A stretch of 64,000 bases of DNA, from the NCBI RefSeq assembly GCF_021044935.1, contig NZ_JAJNMP010000003.1:124001-188000 (forward strand). The letters run 5' to 3'. Below, in pieces: positions 52,666-61,389 of the stretch. The DNA comes from Agromyces cavernae. GTDB lineage: Bacteria > Actinomycetota > Actinomycetes > Actinomycetales > Microbacteriaceae. Under the pieces are notes generated by a model that had not been told where the DNA came from, searched no databases, and was given only the letters and a program-made list of their open reading frames with translations. How positions within the stretch are numbered: position 1 is the first letter of the stretch; every line of letters starts with the position of its first letter. A program made the translations under genes and the position numbers.

Positions 52666-53448
52666 ATGTCCACGATCACGCGCCCCGAAGTCACGCCGGC
52701 AGCGCCGCCACCCGCATCTCATCGCATCGGCACCCGTGCCGGGTGGGCATGGGTACTGCTCTCGTCGATCGGCATCGCCGCCTTCGCGGTGACGCCCTAC
52801 CTCACGTCGTCGCTGGCGGCGCTCGTCGAATCACCGACGTCGGGCCTCGCCGCGAACTACCTCGACCGGCCCTGGTTCATCGTCGCCGCGTTCTACGCCC
52901 ACGTCGTCACGGGCGGGTTGGCGCTGGTGCTCGGGCCGTTGCAGTTCTGGCGCGGGCTGCGCACCCGCCGACCGCGGATGCATCGCTGGACCGGGCGCAC
53001 GTACCTCGTCGCGGTCGCGATCGCCTCGGTCTCGGGCCTCGTGATCGCGTTCGTCAACGACGCCGGGTTCGTCGGCTTCTTCGGATTCGGCACCCTCGCG
53101 GTGCTGTGGTTCGTCACCGGCTGGCGCGCGTACCGGGCGATCCGGCGGCGCGACATCGACAGCCACCGGGCCTGGATGATGCGCAACTTCGCCCTGACCT
53201 ACGCCGCGGTGACGCTGCGCATCTGGCTGCCGCTGCTCATCCTGTTCCAGGTGCTCGTGCCGCCGGCGCCCGGTACCGACTTCGGCGCCGTCTTCGCGAA
53301 CGCCTACGCCGCAGTGCCGTTCCTCTGCTGGCTCCCGAACCTCATCGTCGCCGAGTGGCTCATCCGCCGGCGCGGCCTGCCGTCGTACCGGCTCACTCCG
53401 AGTCCAGCTCCTCGAACAGCGTCAGCTGCAAACCTGCCGGCCCGTTGA
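52666..53448 (+). CDS. DUF2306 domain-containing membrane protein
   Basis: A 260-aa protein with seven hydrophobic helices. DUF2306 landmarks are FYAHVVTGGLALVLGPLQFW (H...GPLQF), RMHRWTGRTYLVAVAIASVSG and SHRAWMMRNFALTYAAVTLR. Function unknown. It is a second copy of the family at 24934. TAGCCT lies 6 nt before the ATG, a leaderless start. Its last 56 bp overlap the converging VOC gene. Confidence 0.85.
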   Translation: MSTITRPEVTPAAPPPASHRIGTRAGWAWVLLSSIGIAAFAVTPYLTSSLAALVESPTSGLAANYLDRPWFIVAAFYAHVVTGGLALVLGPLQFWRGLRTRRPRMHRWTGRTYLVAVAIASVSGLVIAFVNDAGFVGFFGFGTLAVLWFVTGWRAYRAIRRRDIDSHRAWMMRNFALTYAAVTLRIWLPLLILFQVLVPPAPGTDFGAVFANAYAAVPFLCWLPNLIVAEWLIRRRGLPSYRLTPSPAPRTASAANLPAR

Positions 53449-53845
53449 GCCGAGAGTTCACCGACCGCCACGGTGTCTGCCGCGGCTCGGCGACGAGTTC
53501 GGCACCGCCCTCGACCGCGTCATCAGTCGAGGTCGCGGCATCCGTCACCTCGAGCGCGACCCGCAGCGTCGCACTCGGCTGTCCCTCGGCCTCGACGCGG
53601 TCGATGTACCGCACCTGCGCAGCGTTCGACAGTTCGAGGGTCGCGCGGCCGGCGCCGAGGATCACGACGCGCGCGTCGTCGTCGCCCTCGTAGGCCTCCT
53701 GTTGCGGCATGCCGAGCACGTCTCGGTAGAAGGCGAGCGCGGCCTCGAAGTCCTCACCCTCGGGCACCGACACCACGAGCCGCAGTTGCTTCACGCGGCC
53801 GTGCGGGTGGGGCGGCTTCGAGGACTCAGCGGATGTCTCGTGCAT
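53393..53845 (-). CDS. VOC-family protein
   Basis: A 150-aa protein with one glyoxalase/VOC module: KQLRLVVSVPEGEDFEAALA, FYRDVLGMPQQEA, VILGAGRATLELSN and VAEPRQTPWRSVNSRL, with LNGPAGLQLTLFEEL at the end. Metal-ligand residues of the active enzymes are only partly present. GGAGGTG lies before the ATG at 53845. The gene overlaps the DUF2306 gene tail by 56 bp on opposite strands. Confidence 0.85.
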   Translation of the reverse strand: MHETSAESSKPPHPHGRVKQLRLVVSVPEGEDFEAALAFYRDVLGMPQQEAYEGDDDARVVILGAGRATLELSNAAQVRYIDRVEAEGQPSATLRVALEVTDAATSTDDAVEGGAELVAEPRQTPWRSVNSRLNGPAGLQLTLFEELDSE

Positions 53846-53995
53846 GATGCACCTCCGATTCGGAGACTATCGCAGGGGGCGCCGCCTGCCGAGGAATCCG
53901 CGGGACGGTGAGCGCATCGCGCTGCACCACACGGCGCAGGGGAAATCGGTAGTGCCCCGGATGCGGTGCCGAACCCGCGGCGGTAGCTTCGCGCC

Positions 53996-54487
53996 ATGAC
54001 CCAGATCCAGAGCCTCCGACTGCCGCGCACCCACGCGCCGCGGGCGGCGCGTGCGCCCGCGGCCTATATGGGGCGCACGCAGATCGAGCGCACACACGCG
54101 CCTCGCGCGCGCCGGCGTTCGGCCGCGTCGGTCGAGCTGATCGTCTGGTCGGTCTTCACCGCGGCGACGCCGTTCGCGATCGGGATCGGGATGCTCGGCT
54201 CGCTGATTCGCGCCGAGGCCGGACACGGATTCGGCGGCTACGACGTGCTCTTCTACGTGGGCCTCGCCACCGGCATCGCCGCAGGGCTCTTCGCGCTCGG
54301 GCTCGGCGCCTGGCCGTGGGCCGCTTCCCTCGTGGCGTCACCGGCGCTCATCGTCGCCATCGGGTCGGTCTTCGACGGCGACTGGGTGCTCATGGCCCTG
54401 ATCGCGAGCCCGATCCTCGTGTTCGCCGGCATCCTCGGCGTGCTCGTCACCGCCCGCAGGGCGACCGATCGCACCTGGGAGCTGTGA
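53996..54487 (+). CDS. Hypothetical membrane protein
   Basis: A 163-aa protein with a long polar, Arg-rich N terminus (about 1-40; PRTHAPRAARAPAAYMGRTQ) and four hydrophobic helices (about 45-155). A pattern APRA/THAPR repeats twice in the N-terminal part. Function unknown. TAGCTT lies 6 nt before the ATG, fitting a leaderless transcript. Confidence 0.62.
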   Translation: MTQIQSLRLPRTHAPRAARAPAAYMGRTQIERTHAPRARRRSAASVELIVWSVFTAATPFAIGIGMLGSLIRAEAGHGFGGYDVLFYVGLATGIAAGLFALGLGAWPWAASLVASPALIVAIGSVFDGDWVLMALIASPILVFAGILGVLVTARRATDRTWEL

Positions 54488-54546
54488 GCGAACGCGTCGT
54501 CGAGACATCCGTCGGCCGGATCCTCGCTCGCCGTCGCCGCGAACGT

Positions 54547-55449
54547 TCAGCGGAGCGCGAGCCGCGCGATGCGGGCCCGGGCGTTGCGCTCGCTCGGCGA
54601 GACCGGGCCGAGCACGAGGACACCCACGGCGAGCGCGATCCTCGTGAGCGTGATCGCCGGCCAGCGTGGGCGCCGCAGCCCGAGGAGCCTGCGGTACTCG
54701 GGTGCGAGCGACGCGACGGCACCACCGAACAGGATCGGGTACGCCAGGCCCGTGAGCCCGGGCAGCCCCGGACGCCGCAGGAACCGCACCGCCTCGACCA
54801 CGCGCTCATCGACCTTCGCCTCGCGAAGGAACTCCGAGATCTCGGCACGGAGCGCGTCGACGGACGTGGGCGGGTCGGTCACGCCCATGAGCCGGCCCGC
54901 CTGGGCCCACTCGCGCACATAGGCGTCGCCACCGCCGGGGATCGCCTTGCCCCACGTCTCGTGCGCCCCGAGGAAGGCCTCGGTGAACGCGTCGTGCACC
55001 CAGCGCAGCAATTGCTCTTCGTTCGCGGAGTACTGACGCTCGACGCCCGCCGCATCGGTGTAGGTACCGGTGACATGCTCGTGCAACCGACTCACGAACG
55101 CCGATGCCGCGGTGGCGCTGCGCCGGTCGCCGAACGTCGTCGTCGCGACCCAGCGCACAGTGCCGTCGAGTCGCCCGAGCGGATCCTCGTTGTAGTGCGA
55201 CCAGTCGTGCACGCCCGCCATGGCACCGGGATGCAGCGTCTGGAGGAGCAGCGCACGGATGCCGGCCACGAGCGTCGGCAGCGCACCGTTCACCGCCCAC
55301 ACCGCGCTACCGGGTCCGAAGAACCCGGCGTCGTCGCCCTCGGCGAGCGCTCGGGTCCACGCCGGCAACTGCTGCGGCGAGCGCGCGATGCGGCCGCGCA
55401 CCCGCCAGCGAGCCCCTCGGGCTGGCGTGTCGGCGGTGGCTGCGGCCAT
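54547..55449 (-). CDS. MpaB-family (DUF2236) oxygenase-like protein
   Basis: A 300-aa protein of the DUF2236 family: FFGPGSAVWAVNG, LLLQTLHPGAMAGVHDWSHY (HP...H), RWVATTTFGDRRSA and VHDAFTEAFLGAHETWG with further His, arranged like the haem ligands of latex-clearing and MpaB oxygenases. A C-terminal hydrophobic stretch is present. Substrate unknown. TAGGCT lies 6 nt before the ATG at 55449 on the minus strand, a leaderless start. Confidence 0.85.
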   Translation of the reverse strand: MAAATADTPARGARWRVRGRIARSPQQLPAWTRALAEGDDAGFFGPGSAVWAVNGALPTLVAGIRALLLQTLHPGAMAGVHDWSHYNEDPLGRLDGTVRWVATTTFGDRRSATAASAFVSRLHEHVTGTYTDAAGVERQYSANEEQLLRWVHDAFTEAFLGAHETWGKAIPGGGDAYVREWAQAGRLMGVTDPPTSVDALRAEISEFLREAKVDERVVEAVRFLRRPGLPGLTGLAYPILFGGAVASLAPEYRRLLGLRRPRWPAITLTRIALAVGVLVLGPVSPSERNARARIARLALR

Positions 55450-55513
55450 GCAACCAGCCTAAGGATTGCGGCGACGCGGCTCCACACGCGCACGCCGCGC
55501 CTATCCTGATCGG

Positions 55514-55801
55514 ATGGAGTTCGAGTTCCGCGGCGACCTGTGGTTCTGGCGGGGTCCGGCGCCCTGGCACTTCGTGAGTGCGCCCACCGACACGTGTGAT
55601 GCGCTCAGTGCGATCTCGCCGATGGTCAGTTACGGCTGGGGCATGATCCCCGCGACCGTGCGCATCGGGTCGAGCGAGTGGCCCACGGCGCTCTGGCCCA
55701 AGGACGGCGGCTACATCGTGCCGGTGAAGGCGTGGGTTCGCGAGGCCGAGCACCTCGACGTGGGCGACGAGGTGCAGGTGCGACTCGTCATCGCGACGTA
55801 G
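55514..55801 (+). CDS. DUF1905 domain-containing protein
   Basis: A 95-aa beta-barrel-like protein: FEFRGDLWFWRGPAPWHFVS, GWGMIPATVRIGSSEWPTA and GGYIVPVKAWVREAEHLDVG, the usual DUF1905 pattern. Function unknown. The ATG at 55514 lies 6 nt after TATCCT. A nested hairpin terminator immediately follows the stop. Confidence 0.88.
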   Translation: MEFEFRGDLWFWRGPAPWHFVSAPTDTCDALSAISPMVSYGWGMIPATVRIGSSEWPTALWPKDGGYIVPVKAWVREAEHLDVGDEVQVRLVIAT

Positions 55802-55802
55802 A

Positions 55803-55831
55803 CTCGCCCGGCGCTCCGCCGGGTCGGCGAG
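55803..55831. terminator. Nested hairpin terminator between converging genes
   Basis: CCCGGCG and CGCCGGG (55807-55823) form a stem around CTC, and CTCGCC (55803-55808) can pair with GGCGAG (55826-55831) as an alternative outer stem. Directly after the DUF1905 stop and facing the siderophore-interacting protein gene. Confidence 0.65.
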
Positions 55832-55838
55832 CTCCGCG

Positions 55839-56630
55839 TCAGTGCGCGCGCCAGTACCCGCAGAACGCGACGTTCGCCTTCGGCACCGAGCGCTCGTTGA
55901 CGAGGTGGCGCCGCGCGCCGGTGGCGAGCTTCGACTCGCCCGCGGCGAAGGCGTTGACCGACCCGCTGAACGGCGGCAGCTCGCGCAGGTGCTCGAGCGC
56001 GGTGGCGCCCACCGCGACGTCGGGTCGGCGCACGATCCAGTGCACCGACATGCCCTCGGGTGCGGTGACCTCCTGCCGGTCGCCGAGGTCGGCGACCTCG
56101 ATGAGCGCGTGCCCCGACGCGTCGCGCGGCAGGTCGCGCAGGATGCCGCCGACCGCGGGCAGCGCGCTCTCGTCGCCGATGAGCAGGGTCGTGTCGGCCT
56201 CGACCCGGCGGAACCCGCAGCCCTGGTCGATAAGTGCGACCTCCTGCCCGATGGGGAGGCCCGCTGCCCAGGGCCCGGCCACTCCGTCGTCGCCGTGCAC
56301 GACGAAGTCGATGTCCATCTCGAGCAGCTCGGGCCGGAACTCGCGCACGGTGTAATTGCGGATCACGGGCCGGGTCGAACGCGGCAGCATGAGGTACTTC
56401 AGGTAGCCCGCCATGTCGAAGGTGCCGGCGAGGTTATCGAACCGGGTGTCGCCCGAGGTCGGCACGGCGAGCCGGAACCACTGGTCGAAGCCGACGTGCC
56501 GCCACTCGCGCAGGCGCTCACCGCCGATCGTCACACGCACGAAATGCGGTGAGATCTGCACGGCTTCGAGCACGTCGGCGGTGACGACCCCGGAGTCCGC
56601 GTGCGTGACGGCGATGTTGCTGGAAACCAC
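55839..56630 (-). CDS. Siderophore-interacting protein (ferric-siderophore reductase)
   Basis: A 263-aa flavoprotein. An FAD-binding beta-barrel (about 15-135) with FVRVTIGG and RPVIRNYTVREFRPEL (RxYTxR), and a C-terminal SIP domain with LLIGDESALPAVGGILRDLP, GESKLATGARRHLVNE and AFCGYWRAH. It reduces Fe(III) in imported siderophores to free the iron, in the cytoplasm. An iron box lies 16 bp upstream of the GTG start at 56630, so it is induced by iron starvation. AAGGAG precedes the GTG. Confidence 0.92.
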   Translation of the reverse strand: MVSSNIAVTHADSGVVTADVLEAVQISPHFVRVTIGGERLREWRHVGFDQWFRLAVPTSGDTRFDNLAGTFDMAGYLKYLMLPRSTRPVIRNYTVREFRPELLEMDIDFVVHGDDGVAGPWAAGLPIGQEVALIDQGCGFRRVEADTTLLIGDESALPAVGGILRDLPRDASGHALIEVADLGDRQEVTAPEGMSVHWIVRRPDVAVGATALEHLRELPPFSGSVNAFAAGESKLATGARRHLVNERSVPKANVAFCGYWRAH

Positions 56631-56645
56631 GGGGACTCCTTCGAG

Positions 56646-56664
56646 TTAGGTAATGCTTACCTTA
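56646..56664. promoter_or_regulatory. IdeR/DtxR iron box of the siderophore-interacting protein gene
   Basis: TTAGGTAATGCTTACCTTA is a 19-bp near-perfect inverted repeat matching the iron-box consensus, extended by TCGAG and CTCGA on either side. It lies immediately upstream of the siderophore-interacting gene. Confidence 0.88.
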
Positions 56665-56685
56665 CTCGAATGCGGATGCCGCCGG

Positions 56686-57249
56686 CTACGCCGACCGAGC
56701 CGCGAGCACCGTCAGCACGACCGGGCCGGCCGCGTCCACCGAGACGAGCCCGAGCTCTGCGGACGAGACGAACAGCCGCACCGCGTTCGCGTCGCCGATG
56801 ACCGACGGAACGGTCAGCAGGCGATACTCGTCGATGCCATCGGCGGCCTGCAGCGCGCGCACGACGCTCGTGCTGCCGATCACGACCACGTCGTGTTCAG
56901 CGGCGAGGCGGGCGACGCCCTCGACCACGTCGCCATCGAGCCGCTCCGAACCCGCCCACGCCGTGAGGTCGGGCGACCCGGTGGACGCGACGACCTTCCG
57001 GGCCCGGTTCATCGCGACCGAGAACCGATCGGTCCGCTCAGGCCACAAGCGTGAGAAATGCCCCCACGTGCGGTGGCCGAACAGCACCACGCACCCGTCG
57101 AGCACGGGCCCGAGCCGGAAGACATCCCCCGCGATCGCCTCCCGCCCGAACCGGAACGCCCAGCCACCGAATTCGGCGCCCCCGCGGCCGTCGGGGTCCT
57201 CGATCACACCGTCGAGCGTGATGAACTGGATGACGATGACCTTGCCCAT
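56686..57249 (-). CDS. Dihydrofolate-reductase-like (RibD C-terminal) protein
   Basis: A 187-aa protein of the same superfamily as the one at 28270: KVIVIQFITLDGVIEDPDG, VLFGHRTWGHFSRLWP, VVVIGSTSVVRALQAAD and DEYRLLTVPSVIGDA. NADP-binding fold; substrate unknown. GGGGGAG precedes the ATG at 57249. The gene is 18 bp from the stop of the NHL-type gene upstream on the same strand. Confidence 0.85.
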   Translation of the reverse strand: MGKVIVIQFITLDGVIEDPDGRGGAEFGGWAFRFGREAIAGDVFRLGPVLDGCVVLFGHRTWGHFSRLWPERTDRFSVAMNRARKVVASTGSPDLTAWAGSERLDGDVVEGVARLAAEHDVVVIGSTSVVRALQAADGIDEYRLLTVPSVIGDANAVRLFVSSAELGLVSVDAAGPVVLTVLAARSA

Positions 57250-57267
57250 GTCGACTCCCCCGGACGC

Positions 57268-59226
57268 TCAGGGCTGCTCGGGCGTTCCGACGAGCGGCGC
57301 CTTCACGGGCGCGGCCATGCCGAGGTAGACGACGAGCCCGTCGCCGAACGGGTCGATCGGCCGCGGGACCGCGACCCAGTTATTGGTGAGCCACACGTTT
57401 CCCGAGGGGTCGACCTGTACACCGGTGTTCCGCTGCAGGCCGTCGAATCCGTAGCCTTCGTCGGGCGAGATCGCGTGACCGGTCGTGCCGGCCGGGCACG
57501 TGCTCGCCCGGGCACCGCACAGGTGCGACAGCCGCTGGTCTGCGAAGTTCGCGACCCAGAGGTTGTCGTCGCCGTCGACCGCGATGCCCCACGGCACGGT
57601 GAGCCCCGCTCCGCCGAAGCTCTCGGTCGATCCGTCGGAACCCACTCGCGCGATCGTGCCATCCAGGTCCGCACCCGGCGCGGGCACCTCGAGCGTGTTT
57701 CCCGTGCTGCACGGGATGTCGACGACGCCCGAGTTCGAAACCCAGACGTTGCCGAGGCTGTCACTCGCAGCCCCGAGCGGTCTGCGGATCGTGGAGGAGT
57801 CGCCGAACGGCGAACCCAGCAACGGCGACCCGTCGGGCGCGAACCCGTACACCTGGTCGCCGGCGTTCGCGGTCGCGAAGACCGACCCATCCGTGTTCTG
57901 CGCGACGTCGAACGCCTTGGGAATGTCGGTGCCGGCCACGAACGACGAGGTGTGGTCGCCGCCCGGGTACACGACGACGGAGTCGTTACCGCAGTTCGCG
58001 ATCCACATGTTGCCGTCGACATCGGACTTGACCCCTTGCGGCCAACTCAACGGCCCGTCGGTGAATCCGTCATCGCCCGAGATCGGCTCGCCGTCGGACT
58101 CGAACGCCGACACGCTGTTGGAGGTCGGGGGCCCTTCCGTGCACTGGGAACCGGTGAAGCCGAAGTTGCCCACCCACACACGATCCCGCGTGTCGATCGC
58201 GATGCCGAACCCTGCACCGTTGAGCCCGCCGCCCGTGAACGTCTGCATCGGCTGCCCTGTCGCATACGGGTCGAGGTGGAACATGTCGGTTCCGGGGCAG
58301 ATCCGCGAGGGCTGCCGAGACCAGTTGGTGTTGTTGTTCGCCCACACCCTGCCCTGAGCGTCGAACGCGACGTTGCCCGGCCCGTTGAACTGCCGCCCGT
58401 CGCCGTAGAACCGCAGGGCGATGACCCACGCCGACGGCGCCGACGTGCGGACCGGCGTGAATCGCGGGTCTGCGGGCACCTGCGCGAACACGCCCGGCGA
58501 GTCGCCCGACGGGTTGGTCGGCAGCAGCGTCATCGCCTGCCATGTGGTGTCGGGTCGCACGCCCCACGCGTCGGTCGCCGCGTCGAGGAACGCGTCGCAG
58601 TCGTTCGAGTCGTCGACGCATCCGGCGATGATGCTCGCGAGCGAGTTGAACGTCGAGAGGGTCTCGGTCGCGGTTCCGTTGGGGGCCTGCAGCAAGAACT
58701 TCGCCTGCTCACCCCTCGCGACGTCGACGAGGTTCCGGGGCATCCGCGCCGCGTTCTCGAGACCCGGTGACGGCCCGCCGACGACGCCGGCCACCGCGAA
58801 CTGGGCCAGCGAGTACCCGGCCGCGACCGTCGTCATCTCGTCGATCGTGATCTTGCCCTTGCGCAGGTCGGCGAGCGATGCTGCGAGCTCGACCGTGTCG
58901 GGCACCGGCTGCCCATCGACCGTGCCGCCCCGCGCCGTCGCGTACAGCACGTCGTCGGCTGCGATCGTCTGCGGAACGCTCACCTTGAACCGCCCGTGCC
59001 GGTCGGTCGTCTCGGTCGCCACCTGCGTCGCACTGCCGGGGGTTTCGCCGGCGGCGAAGAGCTTCACCGTCGCGCCGCGGACCCCGGAGCCGTCGGCGAC
59101 CACGGTGCCCGTGAAGCCCTGGCCGGTCCCGGCAGCCGTCGCCATCGCCGACGCCGGCACCATCACGGCCGCGGCGACCGCCGCGCTCGTGACGACGAGT
59201 GCGATCCTGCTCGGATTCCTCGACAT
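57268..59226 (-). CDS. Secreted NHL/SMP-30-type beta-propeller protein
   Basis: A 652-aa exported protein. Residues 1-32 form a signal peptide. A carboxypeptidase-regulatory-like beta domain (about 35-120: FTGTVVADGSGVRGATVKLF) comes first, then a helical region (about 130-245) with a possible disulfide pair (IIAGCVDDSNDCDAFL). From about 270 to 640 there are repeats of the NHL/gluconolactonase/VgbB-like propeller: NVAFDAQGRVWANNN, FGIAIDTRDRVWVGN, GVKSDVDGNMWIANCGNDS, GIAVDGDDNLWVANFAD and GVQVDPSGNVWLTNN. It may bind or cleave a ligand outside the cell; substrate unknown. GGAGG lies before the ATG. Confidence 0.87.
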   Translation of the reverse strand: MSRNPSRIALVVTSAAVAAAVMVPASAMATAAGTGQGFTGTVVADGSGVRGATVKLFAAGETPGSATQVATETTDRHGRFKVSVPQTIAADDVLYATARGGTVDGQPVPDTVELAASLADLRKGKITIDEMTTVAAGYSLAQFAVAGVVGGPSPGLENAARMPRNLVDVARGEQAKFLLQAPNGTATETLSTFNSLASIIAGCVDDSNDCDAFLDAATDAWGVRPDTTWQAMTLLPTNPSGDSPGVFAQVPADPRFTPVRTSAPSAWVIALRFYGDGRQFNGPGNVAFDAQGRVWANNNTNWSRQPSRICPGTDMFHLDPYATGQPMQTFTGGGLNGAGFGIAIDTRDRVWVGNFGFTGSQCTEGPPTSNSVSAFESDGEPISGDDGFTDGPLSWPQGVKSDVDGNMWIANCGNDSVVVYPGGDHTSSFVAGTDIPKAFDVAQNTDGSVFATANAGDQVYGFAPDGSPLLGSPFGDSSTIRRPLGAASDSLGNVWVSNSGVVDIPCSTGNTLEVPAPGADLDGTIARVGSDGSTESFGGAGLTVPWGIAVDGDDNLWVANFADQRLSHLCGARASTCPAGTTGHAISPDEGYGFDGLQRNTGVQVDPSGNVWLTNNWVAVPRPIDPFGDGLVVYLGMAAPVKAPLVGTPEQP

Positions 59227-59409
59227 GGCACGTTCCCCTCCTCGGCGGCCCGAGCCGGCCAGGCCGACAACGATCCGAAGGGTACGCCGATCTCGACCGT
59301 GCGATCAGCCCCAGAACGGGTGAGGATGCCTCATCTCAGGCTCTGCGCGCCCGGCGCGCGAACTCACCCGATGATCGCCACCGCGAACGAGAGCGCCCTT
59401 CCGAGGGGC

Positions 59410-59426
59410 TATACCCTACCGGGGTA
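59410..59426. promoter_or_regulatory. CsoR-operator-like inverted repeat
   Basis: TATACCCTACCGGGGTA carries TACCC and GGGGTA arms around a short centre, resembling copper-sensing CsoR operators (TACCC-N-GGGTA core). It lies between the NYN-type gene's end and 184 bp upstream of the NHL-type gene. No copper gene is nearby, so the target is doubtful. Confidence 0.35.
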
Positions 59427-59435
59427 CTCCACAAC

Positions 59436-59855
59436 TCATCGCCCGAGCAGGGTAGTCATCCACGTCGGCCCGGCGACGACGACACCGCCGGGCAGCCGCG
59501 CGCGCAGGCCGCGGTCGGCGGTGACCACCAGCACGCGCGCGCCTGCATCGGTGTATCGCTCGCCGGTCGACACGATGGCGCTGTCGCCATCCTTCGGCGC
59601 ACGAACCACGATCACGCCGTCGGGTGCGGCGATCTCCCGCGCCGCGCCCTCCACGACGGCAACGATCTGCTCGACGACGATCTCCTCGCCCTCGGGAACG
59701 GGCACTGTTCGGCCGACGAGCCCGGGCATGCGCGCGACGAGCTTCGTCGCCGCAGCGGCGCGATCCTTCCACCAGCCGTCGGGGCGCGAGCCCATCACAT
59801 TGGCCACGTCGACCACGACCGTCATCGGCACGCCTGATGCCCCGCCCCGGGGCAT
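59436..59855 (-). CDS. NYN-type/PIN-like domain protein
   Basis: A protein of about 139 aa resembling small PIN/NYN-like proteins: TVVVDVANVMGSRPDGWWKD with the first acidic residue, VRAPKDGDSAIVSTGERYT with a central Asp, and VLVVTADRGLRARLPG with another Asp. Such proteins are often annotated as NTP pyrophosphohydrolase or RNase; activity is not shown. The ATG at 59855 has GGAGG upstream; alternatives are 59870 and 59825. A GATGCCCCG hairpin overlaps the first codons. Confidence 0.65.
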   Translation of the reverse strand: MPRGGASGVPMTVVVDVANVMGSRPDGWWKDRAAAATKLVARMPGLVGRTVPVPEGEEIVVEQIVAVVEGAAREIAAPDGVIVVRAPKDGDSAIVSTGERYTDAGARVLVVTADRGLRARLPGGVVVAGPTWMTTLLGR

Positions 59856-59909
59856 CCGTTCGGCCTCCATCGGCTCAGCGTAGCCTTGCACCGCCTCGCA
59901 AGGCGATGG

Positions 59910-61250
59910 TCAGCCGAGCGCGGCGATCGCCTCCTCGACGAGCTGCACGACCGTGGCCTCTTCGTCGGCGTCAGGGGTGAACCCCATGCGCACGACCACG
60001 AGGTCTTCGCTCGGCACGACGAGCACCTTCTGCCCGTCGTGGCCGCTCGCGTAGAACGTGTCTTCGGGCAGTTCGGGCCAGCGCAGGGTGCCGCCGGGCA
60101 GCGGGTTCACCCGCCAGCCCATGCCGTAGCCGGGGTCGTCGGTCACTTCGACGTCGGGAACGGTGAGGCTCCGCTCCATCCAGTCCTCGGGCAGCAACTG
60201 CTCGCCCTTCCACTCGCCGTTCTGCAGCGCGAACTGGCCGATGGCGGCCCAGTCGCGCGGCGTCGCCCACAGGTAGGAGGAGCAGACGGGCGTGCCCGCG
60301 GCGTCGGGCTCGAAGATCGCCGACGAGAGACCGAGCGGTTCGAGCAGGGCCTGCCGCGGCAGGTCGGCGCCGAGTCCGGTGCGTTCGGCGAGGATGTCGC
60401 AGAGCAGCGTCGTGCTGCCGCTCGAGTACAGCTGCACGGTGCCCGGATCGTGGACGAGCGGCAGGCTCGCCACGTAGGCGCCCATGTCGGGCTCGAGGTA
60501 GAGCATGCGCGTGATGGGGGTGCCGAGGTCGTAGGTCTCGTCCCATTCGAGGCCGCTCGTCATGCGCAGCAGGTGCTCGACGGTGATGTTCGCGCGTTCG
60601 TCGGTCCATTCGGGCCGCAGGTGGTCGTCATCGAGCGCGACGACTCCCTGCTGCACGAGCACCCCCGTCAGCAGGTCGGTCACGCTCTTCGACATCGACC
60701 AGCCCAGCTGCGGGGTCGCGGCGTCGAACCCTTCGGCGTAGCGCTCGGCGACGAGTTCGCCGTCCTTCACGACGACGACGGCCCGCGTGCCGAGCGCCGC
60801 GGCAGCCCCCTCGGACCGATTCTCGCCGAACGCGCGCGCGATCGCCTCGTCGAGTGCGGGGTTCGCGGCGGGCGTCGGCGCGTCGGTGAACGGGTTGCCT
60901 CGCGATGAGATGGCGGATGCCTCGCCGAGTTCGGGCCGCTCGCCGGAGAGCGTGCAGCCGAACCCATCGGTGTACCAGGCCTGCTGATGGGCGAACTGCC
61001 CGTACAGGGTGGCGGTCGTCGGATCGCCCGCGCCGTCGACCTGCAGGTAGGGCACGAGCGGATTCGGCGGAAGGTCTGTGGCGGGGTCGTCGCGACCGGC
61101 GACTGCGGTGACCGCGCAGGCGTTGTGCGCCGCGTAGCCCGTTCCCGTCAAGAGGATCGGCTTCTGCCCGAGGTAGCCGCCGGCGAACACGGCGATGAGG
61201 ACGAGGGCGGTGACGGCGACGATGACGATCACCCGACGAAGGATGTGCAC
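59910..61250 (-). CDS. Serine hydrolase (beta-lactamase/penicillin-binding fold), membrane-anchored
   Basis: A 446-aa protein. One N-terminal hydrophobic helix (about 4-30) anchors it with the catalytic domain outside. The catalytic Ser185 and Lys188 form SMSK (SxxK); YSSGSTTLL supplies the Tyr motif and SGHDGQKVLVV is the KTG-like HxG. Motifs ERYAEGF, DHLRPEW and LLRMTSGLEWDETYD fit the class C/esterase-like group, which includes peptidases and esterases, not only beta-lactamases. TACCAT lies 6 nt before the GTG at 61250, a leaderless start. Confidence 0.88.
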   Translation of the reverse strand: MHILRRVIVIVAVTALVLIAVFAGGYLGQKPILLTGTGYAAHNACAVTAVAGRDDPATDLPPNPLVPYLQVDGAGDPTTATLYGQFAHQQAWYTDGFGCTLSGERPELGEASAISSRGNPFTDAPTPAANPALDEAIARAFGENRSEGAAAALGTRAVVVVKDGELVAERYAEGFDAATPQLGWSMSKSVTDLLTGVLVQQGVVALDDDHLRPEWTDERANITVEHLLRMTSGLEWDETYDLGTPITRMLYLEPDMGAYVASLPLVHDPGTVQLYSSGSTTLLCDILAERTGLGADLPRQALLEPLGLSSAIFEPDAAGTPVCSSYLWATPRDWAAIGQFALQNGEWKGEQLLPEDWMERSLTVPDVEVTDDPGYGMGWRVNPLPGGTLRWPELPEDTFYASGHDGQKVLVVPSEDLVVVRMGFTPDADEEATVVQLVEEAIAALG

Positions 61251-61389
61251 CAGCGGATGGTAGCAAAGCGGATGCGGGTGTCCGAATCGCTCGACAGGGT
61301 CACTCGAACGGGGACTGGAGGGCGTCGGTTCCGAGGTCCATATTCGAGACAATCGGATTTCCCGAGCAATCCTCACGACAGGAGCGATC

